Source: Halococcus agarilyticus (lineage in GTDB: Archaea; Halobacteriota; Halobacteria; Halobacteriales; Halococcaceae). Taken from it: a stretch of DNA of 64,000 bases. Position numbers and translations under genes: made by a program. The first letter of the stretch is position 1. The number at the start of each line of letters is the position of its first letter. The stretch is from assembly GCF_000334895.1 (NCBI RefSeq), contig NZ_BAFM01000003.1, positions 62,001-126,000 on the forward strand. The letters are read 5' to 3'. Of the stretch, positions 62,474-64,000 are shown one piece after another. The notes beneath the pieces were generated by a model that saw nothing but the letters and a program-made list of their open reading frames with translations, ran no database searches and was not told the DNA's origin.

Positions 62474-64000
62474 GTGAACCCGTCGTTCGAACCGGTGGAG
62501 CGAGACACGGGCATCGCGGTCGTGGACTCGATAGAGCGCCACCGGTACGCGCTCACGACACCGGAGGCGGTCGCGCCGACGGTGGCGGACACCGACCGAT
62601 TCCGGTTTCCAGTCGACGCCGCCGTCTCGATCCACACCGCCGCGCTCTCGCTGCCGAGCGTGGTCTCGGTTCACCTCCGCGACGAGTCCGGAACGATCGT
62701 GGCCCAGGCCGAGCACTTCGCCAACGAGGAGCTGCCACACGGCGAGTACACGATCGAACTGAGCGCGCCGATCAAGCTCTACTGTCGGGTCGAGAGCACG
62801 GTCACGGTGACCGCCGACGTCGAGGGCATGACGATCGAGTTCGACGACGCCACCGAGGTGGTGGTGGGCGCACGATCGCACCACGAGCGTCCCGCCGCGA
62901 CGGTCACGACCACGACCGATCCCGAGGACATGATGGCCGCGATCTCGACGTTCGGCTCCGCGCTCAAGACGACCTCGCCCGAACGCTCCTACCCCACCCT
63001 CCGGGGCCACCCGCCGACCGTCGAACTCGGCGACGAACTCGACCTCGCGGGGCTCGAACCGCCGGACACGGGCGTGACCATCGAAGTGCCTCCCGAGTGC
63101 CGCTCGATCTTCGTGGTCGCACCGCTCGCGTACTATCTCGGGGCGCGCGTCCGCCCCGGCGACGAGCCCCGCCTGCGAACGGATCGGGGGCTCGACCACT
63201 CGCTCGACGGGCCCTGTGGGTTCGAGCGGACCGTCGAGCGCACGCTGAAGGGGACGTTCTTCCTCGACTGCCTCGCGCGGACCGAGGGGCTCTACCCCGT
63301 GGCGCTCCACGAGCGTGAGGCGGTCGAGGCGAACATCGATCTCGACCTCGCCGCACTCTACGATCGACCGATCGCCGAACGCCTCGACGCGTATCTCGAC
63401 GTGCCGTTCGCGGCCGTCGAGGACCACCTTCCCGAGTGGAAGCTCACCTCCCACGTCGAGCCCGCGCCGACGAGCGTCGAGACGCTGCCCTTCCTCGTCG
63501 ACGATCTCGCGGTCGTCCGGTGTGCGAGCACGGAGTCGGTCGCGCGCTCGACCACGCTGACGTTCGACGGGGGGGTGGAGGCCGCGAGCGCGGGGCGCGA
63601 GGACGCGTTCACCCGGAGTGCGAGCACCACGCGGAGCACGGGTTCGAGCGTGGGCCCGGGGATCGACACCGAGTTCGTGAGTCCCGAGGCGACCGACTCG
63701 CTCGAAGCGGCGTGGGTCGGCGAGGGGCTGCCCCTCGGTGCGAGCAAGACCTCGGTCGAGGCCTACCGGAACCGCCTCGACAGGACGCCCGCCGACGGCG
63801 ACATCGACATCACCGTGGTCTGCAACGACGCCGAGATGGCCGAGGAGCGCGACCTGATCGAGGACGTCTACGGCGACCGCGACGAGCTGCCGTTCGACGT
63901 CTCGCTGCATCGCGACCTCACGACCGCCGAACTCGAAGGGCTGCTCTCGACCCGGACGGACTTCCTCCACTACATCGGCCACGTGGACGAGGGCGGGTTC
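62474..64000 (+). CDS. Large CHAT-like (caspase-fold) protein, 3' end outside window
   Basis: The frame is open from the GTG at 62474 to the right edge (509 codons) and shows no stop. The N-terminal 340 residues are strand-rich with no known domain. Near the edge the segment FLHYIGHVDEGGF looks like the His motif of CHAT proteases (His503), whose Cys would lie beyond the window. A stop lies in frame just before 62426, so GTG 62474 is the first plausible start. Haloarchaea carry related large proteins of unknown role. Confidence 0.75.
   Translation, partial: MNPSFEPVERDTGIAVVDSIERHRYALTTPEAVAPTVADTDRFRFPVDAAVSIHTAALSLPSVVSVHLRDESGTIVAQAEHFANEELPHGEYTIELSAPIKLYCRVESTVTVTADVEGMTIEFDDATEVVVGARSHHERPAATVTTTTDPEDMMAAISTFGSALKTTSPERSYPTLRGHPPTVELGDELDLAGLEPPDTGVTIEVPPECRSIFVVAPLAYYLGARVRPGDEPRLRTDRGLDHSLDGPCGFERTVERTLKGTFFLDCLARTEGLYPVALHEREAVEANIDLDLAALYDRPIAERLDAYLDVPFAAVEDHLPEWKLTSHVEPAPTSVETLPFLVDDLAVVRCASTESVARSTTLTFDGGVEAASAGREDAFTRSASTTRSTGSSVGPGIDTEFVSPEATDSLEAAWVGEGLPLGASKTSVEAYRNRLDRTPADGDIDITVVCNDAEMAEERDLIEDVYGDRDELPFDVSLHRDLTTAELEGLLSTRTDFLHYIGHVDEGGF

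Noticed and set aside
1-64000. CRISPR array, rRNA operon or transposase genes
   Set aside because: I saw no regularly spaced direct repeats of 25-40 bp, no rRNA-like conserved blocks and no transposase motifs on either strand.

Overview
The window comes from the chromosome of an extremely halophilic archaeon (class Halobacteria). The evidence is the GC-rich DNA, very acidic proteins (many Asp/Glu, few Lys), archaeal ribosomal protein S17e, F420 biosynthesis (cofD), a TrmB regulator, PGF-CTERM and Tat exports, and genes with a TATA-like box about 25-30 nt before a start codon and almost no leader. The mix of genes would suit a Halococcus-like genome, but the sequence alone does not fix the genus.

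Region 1 (1-11053) is a catabolic acyl-CoA island. It holds a DUF35 zinc-ribbon/OB protein, two overlapping thiolase-fold proteins that have lost every thiolase catalytic residue, a pair of overlapping half-size MaoC hydratases, 3-hydroxyacyl-CoA dehydrogenase, a crotonase, an acyl-CoA dehydrogenase, a cupin, a SnoaL-like protein, an acyl-CoA ligase and an SDR. The combination resembles the actinobacterial steroid side-chain module (ChsE, ChsH1-ChsH2 with DUF35, Ltp2 aldolase). A thiolase-DUF35 operon with all catalytic residues intact lies at 58341-59878 and serves as an internal control. A 1-kb non-coding stretch with three tandem hairpins closes the island.

Region 2 (12044-25357) is mostly core metabolism. 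It has a geranylgeranyl-reductase-type flavoprotein, a D-2-hydroxyacid dehydrogenase, the minus-strand run cofD, dus-like, citG-like, DUF447, rps17e, asd, then an SDR, an HD phosphohydrolase, an amidohydrolase, a universal stress protein, birA and small membrane proteins.

Region 3 (25358-39822) carries the three subunits of a propionyl-CoA carboxylase (pccA apart from pccB-pccX), a methyltransferase, an exported cupredoxin-sorbosone dehydrogenase fusion, a sodium symporter, an SDR, a quinone oxidoreductase, a glycerophosphodiesterase, sucCD and a MazG-like protein. BirA, PCC, the cobalamin adenosyltransferase at 40900 and succinyl-CoA synthetase fit propionyl-CoA entry into the TCA cycle, although the mutase itself is not in the window.

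Region 4 (39993-46767) has an AT-rich orphan gene next to tRNA-Val, cobalamin adenosyltransferase, thiC, a DUF4010 membrane protein, a 41-residue zinc microprotein and an alcohol dehydrogenase. Region 5 (46866-54824) is a sugar-acid cluster: gluconate dehydratase, a galactonate-dehydratase-like enzyme, a sugar 1-dehydrogenase, pyruvate kinase, TrmB with a probable operator of its own, and a FilR1-type regulator. Region 6 (55123-64000) has a DUF4870 protein, a zinc microprotein, MOSC and MFS proteins, the active thiolase/DUF35 pair, a hybrid sensor kinase, and the start of a large CHAT-like protein cut by the window edge.
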